From Heracleum sosnowskyi (taxonomy: Eukaryota > Streptophyta > Magnoliopsida > Apiales > Apiaceae): a DNA stretch of 64,000 nucleotides. This document shows, in pieces, positions 41,570-52,600 of the stretch. The number at the start of each line of letters is the position of its first letter. The first letter of the stretch is position 1. Position numbers and translations under genes: made by a program. The stretch is from contig CM061243.1 of NCBI GenBank assembly GCA_030848705.1, positions 100,376,436 to 100,440,435 of the forward strand. The letters run 5' to 3'. A model generated the notes under the pieces. That model did no database searches and was not told where the DNA came from. It worked only from the letters and a program-made list of their open reading frames with translations.

Positions 41570-44188
41570 ATGCAGAAATCAAACAGTATCAAGATCCCAG
41601 CTTTTGATAAAGAGAACTACAGTATTTGGAAAAGAAAGATCTTGTTGTTTATCAAAGCTGCGAATCCACTATACCCAGGTATACTCGAGAATGGTGCTTT
41701 CATTCCAAGAAAGGAAATTGAAGCCACAACAGTAAATGGTGAGATCATTCCTGCACATTTGGTTCCCAAAGATCCCTCGGAATTTTTGGAAACTAAAAAG
41801 GAGAAAATGGTGCTAGATGATCACTTGCAACTCATCTTGCTCGATTCTCTCACGTTGGATAAAGCCATGTGTGGAAGTGTGATAAGCTGCACATCAGCCA
41901 AGGAGATGTGGATCAGGTTAGCCTTACTTTGTGAAGGAAGTGAAGAAGTTAAGGGCAACCAAAGGCAAATACTTATATCTCAATATGAGGCATTTATGGC
42001 CAAGCCTGGTGAAGACTTAACCTCCATGTTTGAAAGGTTCAGTAAGCTCTTAACTGAACTGCAGATACATGGCAAGTTCTATGACAGAAAAGAATTGAAC
42101 GTCAAGTTCTTGCTCACACTGCCTGATCATCTTGAACACAAGACAACGACCATACGAAAAGGAAGAGATCTTAACAATATAACCTTTGAGACACTTTATG
42201 GCATTCTGAAATCGTATGAACTTGAACTCTTTCAAAAGAGAGCCATACAAAGTGGAACAAGGAACAAGATGGCTAATATGTCAAGTGCCCTAGTAGCACA
42301 AGTGCCAAGGATCACACAACCTAGTGAAGCACTACAAATCACTCAACCAACACCTGTACAATCCCTGAAGATAGAAGAGGTTGTTGAAGATGATGAGAAA
42401 GTAGTACTACAGCTCAAGGATGTGGAAGATGAAGACTTCTACACTATGGAGGAACTGGAAAGCATGGACAATCCTACTATGGCCTACATGGCCAAAAAGT
42501 TCAAGAACTTTAGATTCAAGAAGGATAGGTCATTCAGGCCCCAAGGCCAAGCATCCAAGTTCACCAAGGGAAGCTCATCAAAGGCTGCTGTGGGAAGCTC
42601 ATTCAAAGGAGGATACAAGACTGGATTTGTGGATAGATCTAAATTCAAGTGTTACAACTGTGGTGAACCTGGTCATTTTGCTACTGAGTGCAAAAGACCC
42701 AAACAGGTTCAGAGATTTGAGAAAGGAACTGGTGGATACTCCAAGAAGAATCAAGGTAGAGCCTATGTGGCTGAAGGAAAGTGTTGGGATGAGTCTGATG
42801 ATGAAGATGAAGAAGAATATGTCAACCTAGCTCTCATGGCTAGCACTGATGAAGTAACATCAACATCCTCAAGTCAGGTACCTTCACTTGTCTTACTTGA
42901 TATGTCCATTGATGAGTATAAGAAAACCATTAAAGACTTAAGTGCTGAAATGTTCAATGTCCATACTAGCTTATCTGCTGCCAATGAGGAAATCACTAGG
43001 CTGAGTAAGCTAAATGAAACACTAAAGTCTGAAAATGAATATCTTGTTCTCAAAACCAGTTCACTAGACTCTTTAGCTCAGGAGAATGCTAAACTTAAAA
43101 ATGAATTGAAATGTGCTAAAGAAGTTGAGGAATACCTGAGAAATGAGATTGCTGAAAATGAATTTAAAATCAAGGCTTATAAAAACTCATCAAAGATAGT
43201 TCAGGATTACAATGATAAGCATACAAAAAATCAGTCTGTTGGTATAGGTTTTTCTTATGGTAGAAGACCTGGAAAGGAAACTCTGATTCAAGATTGTCCT
43301 GGAAGTGCTGCTGTCAAACCCACCATTCTCAAGAAAGTTAAAACTCCCATTTTCAAAGCTGCAGAAATTGAGTTTGATGAAGAAGCCATGCTCATCAAAC
43401 AAGAAATTCTTGATGAGGATGAAGGTGTTGACAGCACATTCAAGGATGGAAAGGATACTGTCACAATTCCCAAGACAGTAAACTTACCAAGCAATCAGAC
43501 AACAAGTTCAAAAGATACTGTCACAGTTGGCAAGACAGAATCTTCCAAAGATACTGTCAAGAACGATTCCAAGACAGTAACTTTAAAACCTTCTGTCAAG
43601 ACAGTAGGAATAAAAGATACTGTCAAGGAAAGTTCGACAGCAACTTCTGAACATACTGTCAATCCAGTAACTCCCAAGTCTAAAAATAGGAATGGAAAGG
43701 TAGGAGTCAACAAAGGAAATGGATACACTAATGTTGGAGGTGCTTCTAGGAAACTGTGCAATAACTGTGGCTCTACTCATCACTTAACACATGCTTGTAA
43801 GAAACCAGTTGAGGAAAAGGTCAATGCAACTGAACTCAATGGTAACTTACACAGAACCCCCCTTATGCATAGAACTATGAGTGTCTGCAATAACATTGAA
43901 TGTATGCCATGCAAAATTACTGCCATGTGTACATGCTTTAACTTACCTATTCTCTCTACTGAAAAATGTTCATACTCAAACACTGTTGAGACTTCTGAGC
44001 CTGCTGGCAACAGCAAGAAGGCTCCGTCCACTAAGAAAAGGACCAAGTCCAATTCTAAACCTAAGTGGGTGAAAATAGAAGTCAAACAGGAGATTACTGA
44101 TAATGCTTGTGACTTTATGACTGAAAGAAACTCAGGAGACACTGAAACTGCAGGACCCAACAAGGATTGGGTACCATATGCATCTTAG
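41570..44188 (+). CDS. gag: Element C gag polyprotein (872 aa)
   Basis: ATG about 40 bases after the PBS (MQKSNSIKIPAFDKENYSIW). N-terminal copia gag domain to about residue 225 (LTSMFERFSKLLTELQ, FLLTLPDHLEHKT). CCHC knuckles at about 360 (CYNCGEPGHFATEC) and 729 (CNNCGSTHHLTHAC); coiled coil about 445-545. Between the coil and the second knuckle is a linker of repeated KDTVT/KTV units (about 625-700), encoded by about 14 alternating CTGTCA and GACAGT words, clearly a repeat expansion at DNA level. Ends GPNKDWVPYAS then TAG, parallel to VWVPKCSD in A. No stop or shift. Confidence 0.95.
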   Translation: MQKSNSIKIPAFDKENYSIWKRKILLFIKAANPLYPGILENGAFIPRKEIEATTVNGEIIPAHLVPKDPSEFLETKKEKMVLDDHLQLILLDSLTLDKAMCGSVISCTSAKEMWIRLALLCEGSEEVKGNQRQILISQYEAFMAKPGEDLTSMFERFSKLLTELQIHGKFYDRKELNVKFLLTLPDHLEHKTTTIRKGRDLNNITFETLYGILKSYELELFQKRAIQSGTRNKMANMSSALVAQVPRITQPSEALQITQPTPVQSLKIEEVVEDDEKVVLQLKDVEDEDFYTMEELESMDNPTMAYMAKKFKNFRFKKDRSFRPQGQASKFTKGSSSKAAVGSSFKGGYKTGFVDRSKFKCYNCGEPGHFATECKRPKQVQRFEKGTGGYSKKNQGRAYVAEGKCWDESDDEDEEEYVNLALMASTDEVTSTSSSQVPSLVLLDMSIDEYKKTIKDLSAEMFNVHTSLSAANEEITRLSKLNETLKSENEYLVLKTSSLDSLAQENAKLKNELKCAKEVEEYLRNEIAENEFKIKAYKNSSKIVQDYNDKHTKNQSVGIGFSYGRRPGKETLIQDCPGSAAVKPTILKKVKTPIFKAAEIEFDEEAMLIKQEILDEDEGVDSTFKDGKDTVTIPKTVNLPSNQTTSSKDTVTVGKTESSKDTVKNDSKTVTLKPSVKTVGIKDTVKESSTATSEHTVNPVTPKSKNRNGKVGVNKGNGYTNVGGASRKLCNNCGSTHHLTHACKKPVEEKVNATELNGNLHRTPLMHRTMSVCNNIECMPCKITAMCTCFNLPILSTEKCSYSNTVETSEPAGNSKKAPSTKKRTKSNSKPKWVKIEVKQEITDNACDFMTERNSGDTETAGPNKDWVPYAS

Positions 44189-44200
44189 ACACATTCTGTT

Positions 44201-47200
44201 TTGCAGGGCAAGAAGAAAGATCAAGTCATGTGGATCATTGACAGTGGCTGCTCAAGACACATGACAGGTGATAAAGCCCTGCTATCACATTATGTTGAGA
44301 AAGCTGGCCCAATCATAACCTTTGGAGACAACAACAAGGGTTACACAGTGGGATATGGCTGTCTAGAAATTGGAAATGTTGTCATTGAAGATATTGCTCT
44401 TGTGGATGGATTGAAGCACAATCTACTCAGTGTCAGCCAATTCAGTGACAGGGGATTCAAGGTTGATTTTGATATGATGCTGTGTAACATTTATCACAAG
44501 AAGGATAGTAGCCTCTCTCTAAAAGGGGTCAGAAAAGGAAGCTTGTTTGTTGCTGACTTAAATTCAACAAAGAAGGATAAGGTTTACTGTTTCTACGGTA
44601 AAGCAACTGTTGGTGACAGTATGCTTTGGCACAGGAAGCTCTCACATCTCAACTTCAAGACAATGAATATTCTGATGAAGAAGGAGTTAGTGAGAGGTTT
44701 GCCCCAACAGGAATTCTGTCAAGAAGGACTGTGTGAAGATTGTCAAATGGGCAAACTGAGAAGAGCTGTGCACAAGTCTAAGCAAATGAACACCAACATT
44801 GAAGCACTCAAGTTGATTCACATGGATCTCTTTGGACCAGTCAATGTACCATCAATGGCCAAGAAGAGATATGCCTTAGTAATGGTGGATGATTACTCAA
44901 GGTACACTTGGGTGAAGTTTCTAGAATCTAAAGATGAAGCTGCTCAAGTGATTATTGATCAAGTCAGAGTTCTTGATAGAACTCCAAACTCAAAAGTTCA
45001 AATCTTGAGGAGTGACAATGGCACAGAATTCAGAAATGCCACTCTTGGAAATTTCTGTAAAGATGAAGGAATTGTACAACAATTCTCTGCTGCAAGAACT
45101 CCACAGCAGAATGGAGTTGTAGAAAGAAAGAACAGGACTCTCATTGAAGCAGCTAGAACTATGTTGCATGATGCCAAACTGCCAACATATTTCTGGGCTG
45201 AAGCTATCAACACAGCCTGTTATACTCAGAACAGAACCATGATCAACAAGACTCATGCAAGTACACCTTACTGCCTGTTAACTGGAAAGAAACCTACTGT
45301 CAAATATTTTCATGTGTTTGGGAGCAAATGCTTTATGATGAAGGATAACCATGAGAAGAAAGGAAAATTTGACACCAAGGCTTTTGAAGGACTATTCATG
45401 GGTTACAGCACAGAAAGGACTGCCTACAGAGTTTATGTTATGGAACACAGGATTATTGAAGAAAGTGTTAATGTCACATTTGATGAAACCAAGTTTCCAG
45501 GACTGCATGAAGAAGGAAAGATGCAGACATTCAGATTTGAGAATCAAGGATACTTGGAAGCTGAGGAGATTGTGGATGATGAACCTAGCTTCACTCAAGT
45601 TGTTGAAGTTGATAAAGATACTGTCAATGCCACTACTGTCAACCAAACTCCAGCTCAGTCACAGACCATATCCTCTAACATTCATGACAATGGTGACTCT
45701 GGAGACAATGAAGAACATGGTGAAGACAACGGGATTGGTGATCATTCAACTCAACAAACTGAAGAAAATGTTCCTGTGCAGTCAAGTAGCTTGCCCAGAA
45801 TTACCAAGTGGAACAAGGATCACTCAAGTGACCTCATCATCGGTGACCCTAATTCTGGAGTGAGGACCAGGAACAAAGTCTCTGCTGACAGCATGTTTTC
45901 ATGCTTCCTGTCTCAAATGGAACCTAAGACAATTGATGAAGCATTGTTGGATTCTGACTGGGTGATAGCCATGCAAGAAGAGCTAAATCAGTTTGAAAGG
46001 AACAATGTATGGAAGCTAGTTCCAAGACCTAAGGGAAAGTTAGTCATTGAGACCAAATGGGTTTTCAGAAACAAGCTTGATGAAAATGGATCAGTGACAA
46101 GAAACAAAGCAAGGCTAGTAGCTAAGGGTTACTGTCAACAGGAGGGAATAGATTATGATGAGACATTTGCACCTGTTGCAAGACTTGAAGATATAAGAAT
46201 CTTTTAGCCTATGCTGCACACTACAACTTCAAAGTATTTCAGATGGATGTCAAAAGTGCCTTCCTAAATGGAGAATTGGAAGAAGAAGTGTATGTTGAAC
46301 AGCCACCAGGGTTTGAGGATGTTGAAGTGTATGATTTTGTGTACAAACTCTTCAAAGCTTTGTATGGACTAAAGCAAGCACCCAGGGCATGGTATGACAC
46401 ACTTTCCACCTTTCTTCTGGAAAACCAGTTTACTAGAGGAGTTGTGGACAAGACACTTTTCTACAAACACCATGGCAAGGACATCATTCTGGTACAAATA
46501 TATGTGGATGATATCATTTTTGGTTCGACAAATGAGAAACTGTGTGAGAAGTTTTCCTCTCTCATGAGTAACAAATATGAGATGAGTATGATGGGAGAAT
46601 TGTCATTCTTTCTGGGATTACAAATTCTTCAACAATCTGATGGAATCTTTATTTGTCAAGCTAAATACATCAAGGAACTTCTCAGAAAGTTCAACTTGGA
46701 AGATTCATCACCTGCAAAGACACCAATGTCCACCTCAACCAGTCTAGATCTTGATCCTAAAGGGAAGAAGATTGATTCAAGCACCTATAGAGGCATGGTA
46801 GGATCTCTCCTATACCTAACTGCTAGCAGACCTGACATCATGTTTGCTACATGTCTCTGTGCAAGGTTTCAGAGTGATCCAAAGGAGTCTCACTTAGTAG
46901 CCATCAAAAGAATCTTTAGATACCTAAAAGGCACTCCTAACCTAGGTCTTTGGTATCCCAAGAACACTGGATTTGATCTAATTGGCTACTCAGACTCAGA
47001 CTATGCTGGATGCAAGATTGACAGAAAGAGTACTACTGGTAGCTGTCAATTTCTTGGTGGAAGATTGGTCTCATGGTTTAGCAAGAAGCAGCATTCAGTT
47101 TCTACCTCAACTGCAGAAGCTGAGTATATTGCTGCAGGCAGTTGCTGTGCACAAATTCTATGGATGAAGAATCAACTTCTGGATTATGGTCTAGTGTTAA

Positions 47201-47448
47201 GTGAAATTCCTATCTACTGTGACAACACTAGTGCCATAGCCATATCAGACAATCCAGTTCAACACTCTAGGACAAAGCACATTGATATAAGACATCACTT
47301 TATCAGAGAGCATGTTGAACAAGGAACTGTGAAGCTGATCTATGTCCCAACTGACAAGCAACTTGCTGACATCTTTACTAAGCCATTGGATGAAGCAACC
47401 TTCAACAGGTTGGTAAGTGAATTGGGAATGCTGAACCTGGTATGTTGA
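44201..47448 (+). CDS. pol: Element C pol polyprotein with one frameshift (PR-INT-RT-RNaseH)
   Basis: Same frame as gag, four codons after its TAG; the open segment begins right at TTTTGCAG/GGC. Protease DSGCSRHMTGD (about residue 15), integrase HHCC and D,D,E (MDLFGPV, LRSDNGTEF, QQNGVVERKNR), linker with KDTVNATTVN motif words (45615-45650), RT from TKWVFRNK. At about 46203-46207 one base is missing compared with A and B in the segment RIF-LAYAAH, creating a TAG; the frame resumes at once and runs from about 46208 to 47448 with MDVKSAFLNGELEEE, IYVDDIIFG and RNase H (GYSDSDYAGCKIDRKS). Otherwise intact, so the defect looks recent. Confidence 0.93.
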
Positions 47449-47854
47449 TTTACTCAGTTTTTGATATTTCCAAGTTCTCTAATGAAGCTCATGACAGCAA
47501 CTTCAAACCTGCTGTCGAGAGAAGTTACTATCTACTTGGTTTATGTCTGTTATGTGACAGCATGTGTTGATTTGACTAATCGTGTCAGTATTTTGTGCCA
47601 GTCTCATACTTTTAAACCGTGTATGACATTAATGTGGTTACTTGTTAAGTTTGAGAGATAAAAATCTGTTCCATTGGACTTTCACACCTTTTTGCATTAA
47701 TCTGTAGGATTAAAGGAGGACACGGCCATTAATTACTTTTGTGGTAGTTGTATGGGTACTCTAACTGTTGACCATTAGACTTTAATCCTTAGACGGTTTT
47801 GCCTATAAATTAACCTTAGGTTTCACCAGTCTGCTCTCAGTTTTAAAGTAAATA
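47449..47854 (+). promoter_or_regulatory. Element C post-pol spacer with TATA box for a small ORF
   Basis: TGACAGCAACTTC, GCTGTCGAGA and GTGACAGCATG motif copies lie at 47494-47565. A good TATA box (CCTATAAATTAAC, TATAAAT at 47804-47810) sits about 45 bases before the ATG of the 79-codon ORF, a normal plant promoter spacing if transcription starts near 47835. Confidence 0.5.
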
Positions 47855-48094
47855 ATGGAAAACAAAGTAGGAATTGAAGTTGGGCTAAAGAAGTGTGATA
47901 GTGAACCCTACAATGAGGAGATTGAGGAGCTCTTCGAGGTGCTGTTGGATGCCCTCGATGAGATAGACGAGGAAAAGGAAGCCAAGGCTCAGGAAGAAGA
48001 GAAGTTGCTTCAAGCACTTCTCAAGGAAGAAGGCCGCACTGAAGAAGAGGCTAGGGCAGAGCTTTTAGAACTAGTTAATAAAGTCATGAAATGA
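47855..48094 (+). CDS. Small acidic ORF of element C (79 aa), unknown function
   Basis: MENKVGIEVGLKKCDSEPYN, then a predicted amphipathic helix rich in Glu/Leu (EEIEELFEVLLDALDEIDEE) and a second charged helix (EEKLLQALLKEEGRTEEEAR) ending ELVNKVMK. It lies between pol and the accessory ORF in sense orientation, with its own TATA box about 45 bases upstream and an AATAATAATAATAAAA-type polyadenylation-like stretch after the stop (48125-48142). Elements A and B have no counterpart that I can see at this place. It may be a captured host exon or an element-specific small protein; I do not recognise a family. Confidence 0.55.
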   Translation: MENKVGIEVGLKKCDSEPYNEEIEELFEVLLDALDEIDEEKEAKAQEEEKLLQALLKEEGRTEEEARAELLELVNKVMK

Positions 48095-48776
48095 TGTACT
48101 CAATGTTCCATTCTGAATGATTTTATTAATAATAATAATAAAAGTTCTTGTCTTTGTGGTTATTGAGTTTATGCTTTGTCTGTGTTAATTGATGAATATC
48201 TGTGTTCAATAGATTACATTGCTAAATCCATGATTTGTCAATATTAAGTTATGTGTATGAATCAAACATTCTAATAAGTTCATGACAGAACCAATTCCTA
48301 ATCGAAGTTACTGTCGTTAAGAAGGATACTGTCGCGTGTTTCTTGACATCAACCTTCTTGACAGCAGGGAAAGACCTTCTGTCAAGACTTGTAAAGGATA
48401 CTGTCATTCATATGCTTAACGGTGACAGCAAGTCTTTGCGCAATAGTTGTTGTCGCGCAAAACCTACTGTCAGCACCTCTTATTACTGACAGATTGTTTC
48501 TAGCGCACAGGTTACTGTCATCAATAGTGGACCGTTGAAATTGGATATTTATCCCACGATGGTCAGTGAATAACGGGCAGTAACTCACGTGTTTAAGAGT
48601 GGGTTAAGACACGTTCTTGAAATCCACTTCTTATGCACAAAACGTTTGAGCTACCCCTATTTATTCCCCAGTTACTCAGACATATCTTTCTCTTTCTCAT
48701 CAAACTCAAGACAAAATACCTTTCTTCCAGCAAAAAGCAATTTTTTTTCTTACTTTCTTCTTTTCTTGAAATCTCA
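48095..48776 (+). promoter_or_regulatory. Element C spacer dense in CTGTC/GACAG words; accessory-ORF leader
   Basis: Between 48280 and 48530 there are about a dozen copies (for example ATACTGTCGCG, CTTGACAGCAGG, TTCTGTCAAG, GGTGACAGCAAG, CTACTGTCAGC, ACTGACAG, TTACTGTCATC). From 48655 the sequence resembles a plant promoter end and leader: CTATTTATTCCCC, then CT-rich TTTCTCTTTCTCATC and TTTTCTTGAAATCTCA before ATG 48777. Confidence 0.5.
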
Positions 48777-49625
48777 ATGGCCCCCAAACAGACTCTCTCT
48801 CAAACCAACTTTGCTGGCATCTTTTCCCCAAATGATGCTGGTGAAGGCTTCAAAGGACTAGTGTTTTTCTTGAACAAGTCCTATCTCGGTTATGCCATAA
48901 CCTCAACCCCCATTCTCGACTTAGACAGACTTGAGGCGTTTTGGCAAACTGCTGTTGCTCAAACTAAGGGTGAGAACCCTGGTATTCAATTCACAATCTC
49001 TGGGCAACAATACACTCTTACAGCTGAGGTCATCAACAATGCTCTTGGAATTACACTTGAAGCACGACAACAATTTACTGAACTTGCAAATGATGACACT
49101 CTCAAGAAGCTCTTCTTGAAGATTGGGTATGCAGGCCCTATTCTCGAAGAGGGGACTACCAAGTGGTATCCAACTGGTGAAATGGATAGGAAACATCTGC
49201 GAAAGGAGTGGAGTATGATATTTGATGTGATGGTCAAGGTGTTCTCTACCAAGTCCACCGGCTGGAATGGAATACCCTCCTACATCAAGAAACTGACACA
49301 TTCTCTTGTCCATGGATACAAGGTGAATGTTGGAGCTCTCCTCATGGCACACCTCAAAGCTGCCATAGGTAAGAAGGTATCACACTACCCTCGCTTTCTT
49401 ATGTTGTGCATTAATTCATTCTGTGATTTTAATGATGCTGCTCCTTGTTTAGAGGCTTGCTCAGTTTTGAAAAAGAACACACACACACACTGTTATCATC
49501 ACAAGATCTCAATGCACACATTCCACTCTGTTTCACTCAACACATGGTTGATCAAGTGTCCAACCTTGATTATCCATTACCTTCTGGTTATGATTCCTTT
49601 TCTCTTGAGAATGAAACTGAATTAG
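48777..49625 (+). CDS. Element C accessory protein, N-terminal domain
   Basis: ATG 48777 (MAPKQTLSQTNFAGIFSP); the longer upstream open frame is leader sequence. Globular domain with the landmarks shared with A and B: IQFTISGQQYTLTAEVINNA, LRKEWSMIFDVMVKVFS, YPRFLMLCINSF. Compared with the relatives the true frame leaves this ORF at an (AC)n microsatellite (about 49478-49491); the last 40 or so codons of the ORF are out of frame. The repeat makes this a simple slippage frameshift. No signal peptide or membrane segment. Function unknown. Confidence 0.75.
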   Translation: MAPKQTLSQTNFAGIFSPNDAGEGFKGLVFFLNKSYLGYAITSTPILDLDRLEAFWQTAVAQTKGENPGIQFTISGQQYTLTAEVINNALGITLEARQQFTELANDDTLKKLFLKIGYAGPILEEGTTKWYPTGEMDRKHLRKEWSMIFDVMVKVFSTKSTGWNGIPSYIKKLTHSLVHGYKVNVGALLMAHLKAAIGKKVSHYPRFLMLCINSFCDFNDAAPCLEACSVLKKNTHTHCYHHKISMHTFHSVSLNTWLIKCPTLIIHYLLVMIPFLLRMKLN

Positions 49626-52600
49626 ACCCAAATTCAGTTAACCCACATTCAACACCATACACTCAGCCTAGGCCCTCTAGACTTCCCAAAGCCCAAAGAG
49701 AAGCCTTGCAAGAATCCAGAAAAAGATCCTTAGAAGCTGATGTTGGTGGTAGCTCTGTTAGTCAAGAGGGAGACACTGCACCTAGTGCAGCAAATAAGGA
49801 AGGTAGTCAAACAGAACCCACAGTGGTTCCCCCTGAGCCTAAGAAGAAGAGAGCTAGGAGGACCAAAACCACTGTCAGCCACCCTGCAGTCTCCCAAAAG
49901 ACTGTAGAGGAAACCAGGGAAATAAACTCCTCCCTAGCTGTGCCTTCTCAACAAGGGACATCTATTGAAATTGGCCTGTCTCCCAAGGCACCCTGTACAG
50001 AGTCTGCACAAACTCATGGTTCCCAACCTGAGGTACCCCCACTTGAAGAAACACACAGTGAGTTAGGGCACAATGAGGATTTCTCTACTCCTATTGATGG
50101 TTCACATGTTTCATCTGTGAATCAGCCCTCACTCTCTACTACACTTTCACCTTCTTCCTTCCCTACACATTCTTTTGTTTCTTCTCCACAACCTAGAGAA
50201 GGGGACAGTCCCAACCCTTCAGGTTTTGATCATCCATCTCCAATCATGGATGAGCCCCCATCTAGTGGTCCACAAGAACCCATTTCTCAAAGTGAGATGG
50301 ACACCACTCCTCCAAACACTGAGCTAGGGCAAAGTGGTATTTTGTCAGAAAATGAAACAACCAACACTTTGTCTGAACTCCAAGGAGCATCTTACCTTCA
50401 GGAAGATGTTGTCACAGCATCTGTTGCTGTCAAAGACACTGGCAATGTTGCTGTCCTGGACACAGCTGCTGTCATGGGTGGAGAGAAAGATACTGTCACT
50501 ACAGAACCTACTGTCACTCCACCTCCCAAAGTTGCTGTCATGCCAGAACCTGCTGTCCATACTCAAACTGACAGTAACATTCCTGCCAAAGATGCTGTCC
50601 AGTCCTCTCAGCCTGATTTTGATGCTGTAATCATTGAGGATGCCTCTGATGATGATCTACCTCTTGCCAAACTCTTAAAGGTACATTCTAAATCTACTCC
50701 TTCCATGCATGTTAGTACTGCTCATACCCATGCATCTAGGTTGAGTGAGGGTGTGCAAAAGAAAAGAGAGATAAAAGAAAAGAGAGGTGAGCATAAAAAT
50801 GAGAGGCAGCCAAATGAGCTGGCAAAAGGAGAGGGACTTGAGCATGTCCAGAGAGTTATTGAGGGAGCCCACACTATTCAGGCACTAGGCCTTGAGAGTC
50901 AAACTGTGAGGGGTGATGAGATCACTCAAAAACACCCTGAGAGTGTGAGAACCCCCATAGCCTCCAAGCCCCTTTCTTTTCCTTCCCCTCCAAGAAGGTT
51001 AAGGTATGGTGGCCCCTCTGCTACTTATGGTAACAAGATTGCAGCTCTGGAAGGACAGTGTGCTACTCTCAAATCCAAGATGGACTCTCTCTCTCAACTG
51101 GTGGTTGATGGTTTTGCTGCTACTCAACTCTCTATTCAGTTCCTTACTGACCTAGTAGCTGTCAACTCAACTAAGGGGGAGAAGGTAGCAAGATCAGAAT
51201 CATTGCCTATTCAGGAATCAGGTGGAACTCAGGGGGAGCCTGTAGCTATGGAGACCAGAGGGGGAGCTAAAAGGAAAGCAATGTCTAAGGGGGAGCAAGT
51301 CAAACCAAGCAGTGCACAACCACATGATCAAGCTAAAAAGCCTGTTGAAGTGGAAATGGATGGAGAAAGGGTGTTAATGTCAAAGGAAACTCAAGATGCA
51401 TTGCAAAGAAGACCTGCATCTAGACATCCAATCTTGCCTCCCGTGTTGATTAGAGAACCAACTCCAGAAACTCAAGAAACTGCTCTACAGAAGAAATGGA
51501 GAGAAATGGAGGAACAAAACAAACTTGGGAAAGGTAAAGGGAAACTGCCTGAATCCATCCAAAAGGGAATTATTTGGACAAATGGCACTAAATTTGATCA
51601 AGAAGAAGCCAATGTCTTGATGGTGGATTACAGGGAGAGCACATTACACAACCATGACAGTGAATTTAGCAGTTTGGTGGAAAAAGCAATGAATGCTCCA
51701 AGCAACCGTCCAACCAACACCACAAAACTGTTAAAGGAACAAATTACTAGTGTCAGTGTAATGGTGAATGATGATAAAAGATGGGTTGTAAGTATTTATC
51801 TCACTTCTGGCATATCTTATTTCATCACAATGCAATTATTGCAGAGTCTGCCAGCAAAGGTGTTGTGTGCCTTGAAGGGAAAGATCAGGGCAACTCAAAC
51901 ACCATTCAATGAAATATTGGATATGCAAATACAGAACCTGCTCATACAAAAACTACCTGAAGTCTACACAAATCCACCATGTGTTTTCTATAGATCTGAA
52001 ACTAAGGATGGCACAAGAAGGAACAGCTTCATGAATTTGGTTGGCACATCCAGAATGGAAACCAAGTCAATTCTGAAAGTGTTAGATGGAAAACTCAATT
52101 CAAATGCCAATCCAGGAAGAGCTTATGCTGTTCAAGAGATCTACAAAATGCTGGTGTTGAGAGACAAGACACTGGGAGCTAGAGTGAAGGAACTAATCTC
52201 TAGAGCCAATGCCAAAAGAAATGATCAAGGTGGAAGTTGCCTCTATGACCTTCCTCCTCAGGATGATGATGATGATGAGGTTGGAGGTGGTGAAGCTTCT
52301 GGAAATGCTGGAAATGCTGGTGGAAGTAATTCTGGGAATACTGGTATTCAATCCCAAAATGAAGGCAATGAAGAAACTCCTAATCAGGAAAAGAAAGATG
52401 CTGGTGCTACAGATGAAGAGGAGTCAAGAATACTGGAAGCTTTTGAGGCAAGCATTCTTAGATGTGCTATTGACTGCATAAATGCAGAAAAAGATGCTGT
52501 CACCAAAGGTACCGTCGACAAGGATACTGTCATAGAAGATGCTGTCATGGAAGATGCTGTCGACAAAGGTACTGTCAAGGAAGGTTCTGTCAAGGATGAA

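Noticed and set aside
44201..44210. Start codons of pol at TTG, GTG or ATG just after the gag stop
   Set aside because: The apparent starts coincide with the TGCAG/GG junction and are artefacts of opening after a stop; pol is most likely made as a gag-pol fusion.
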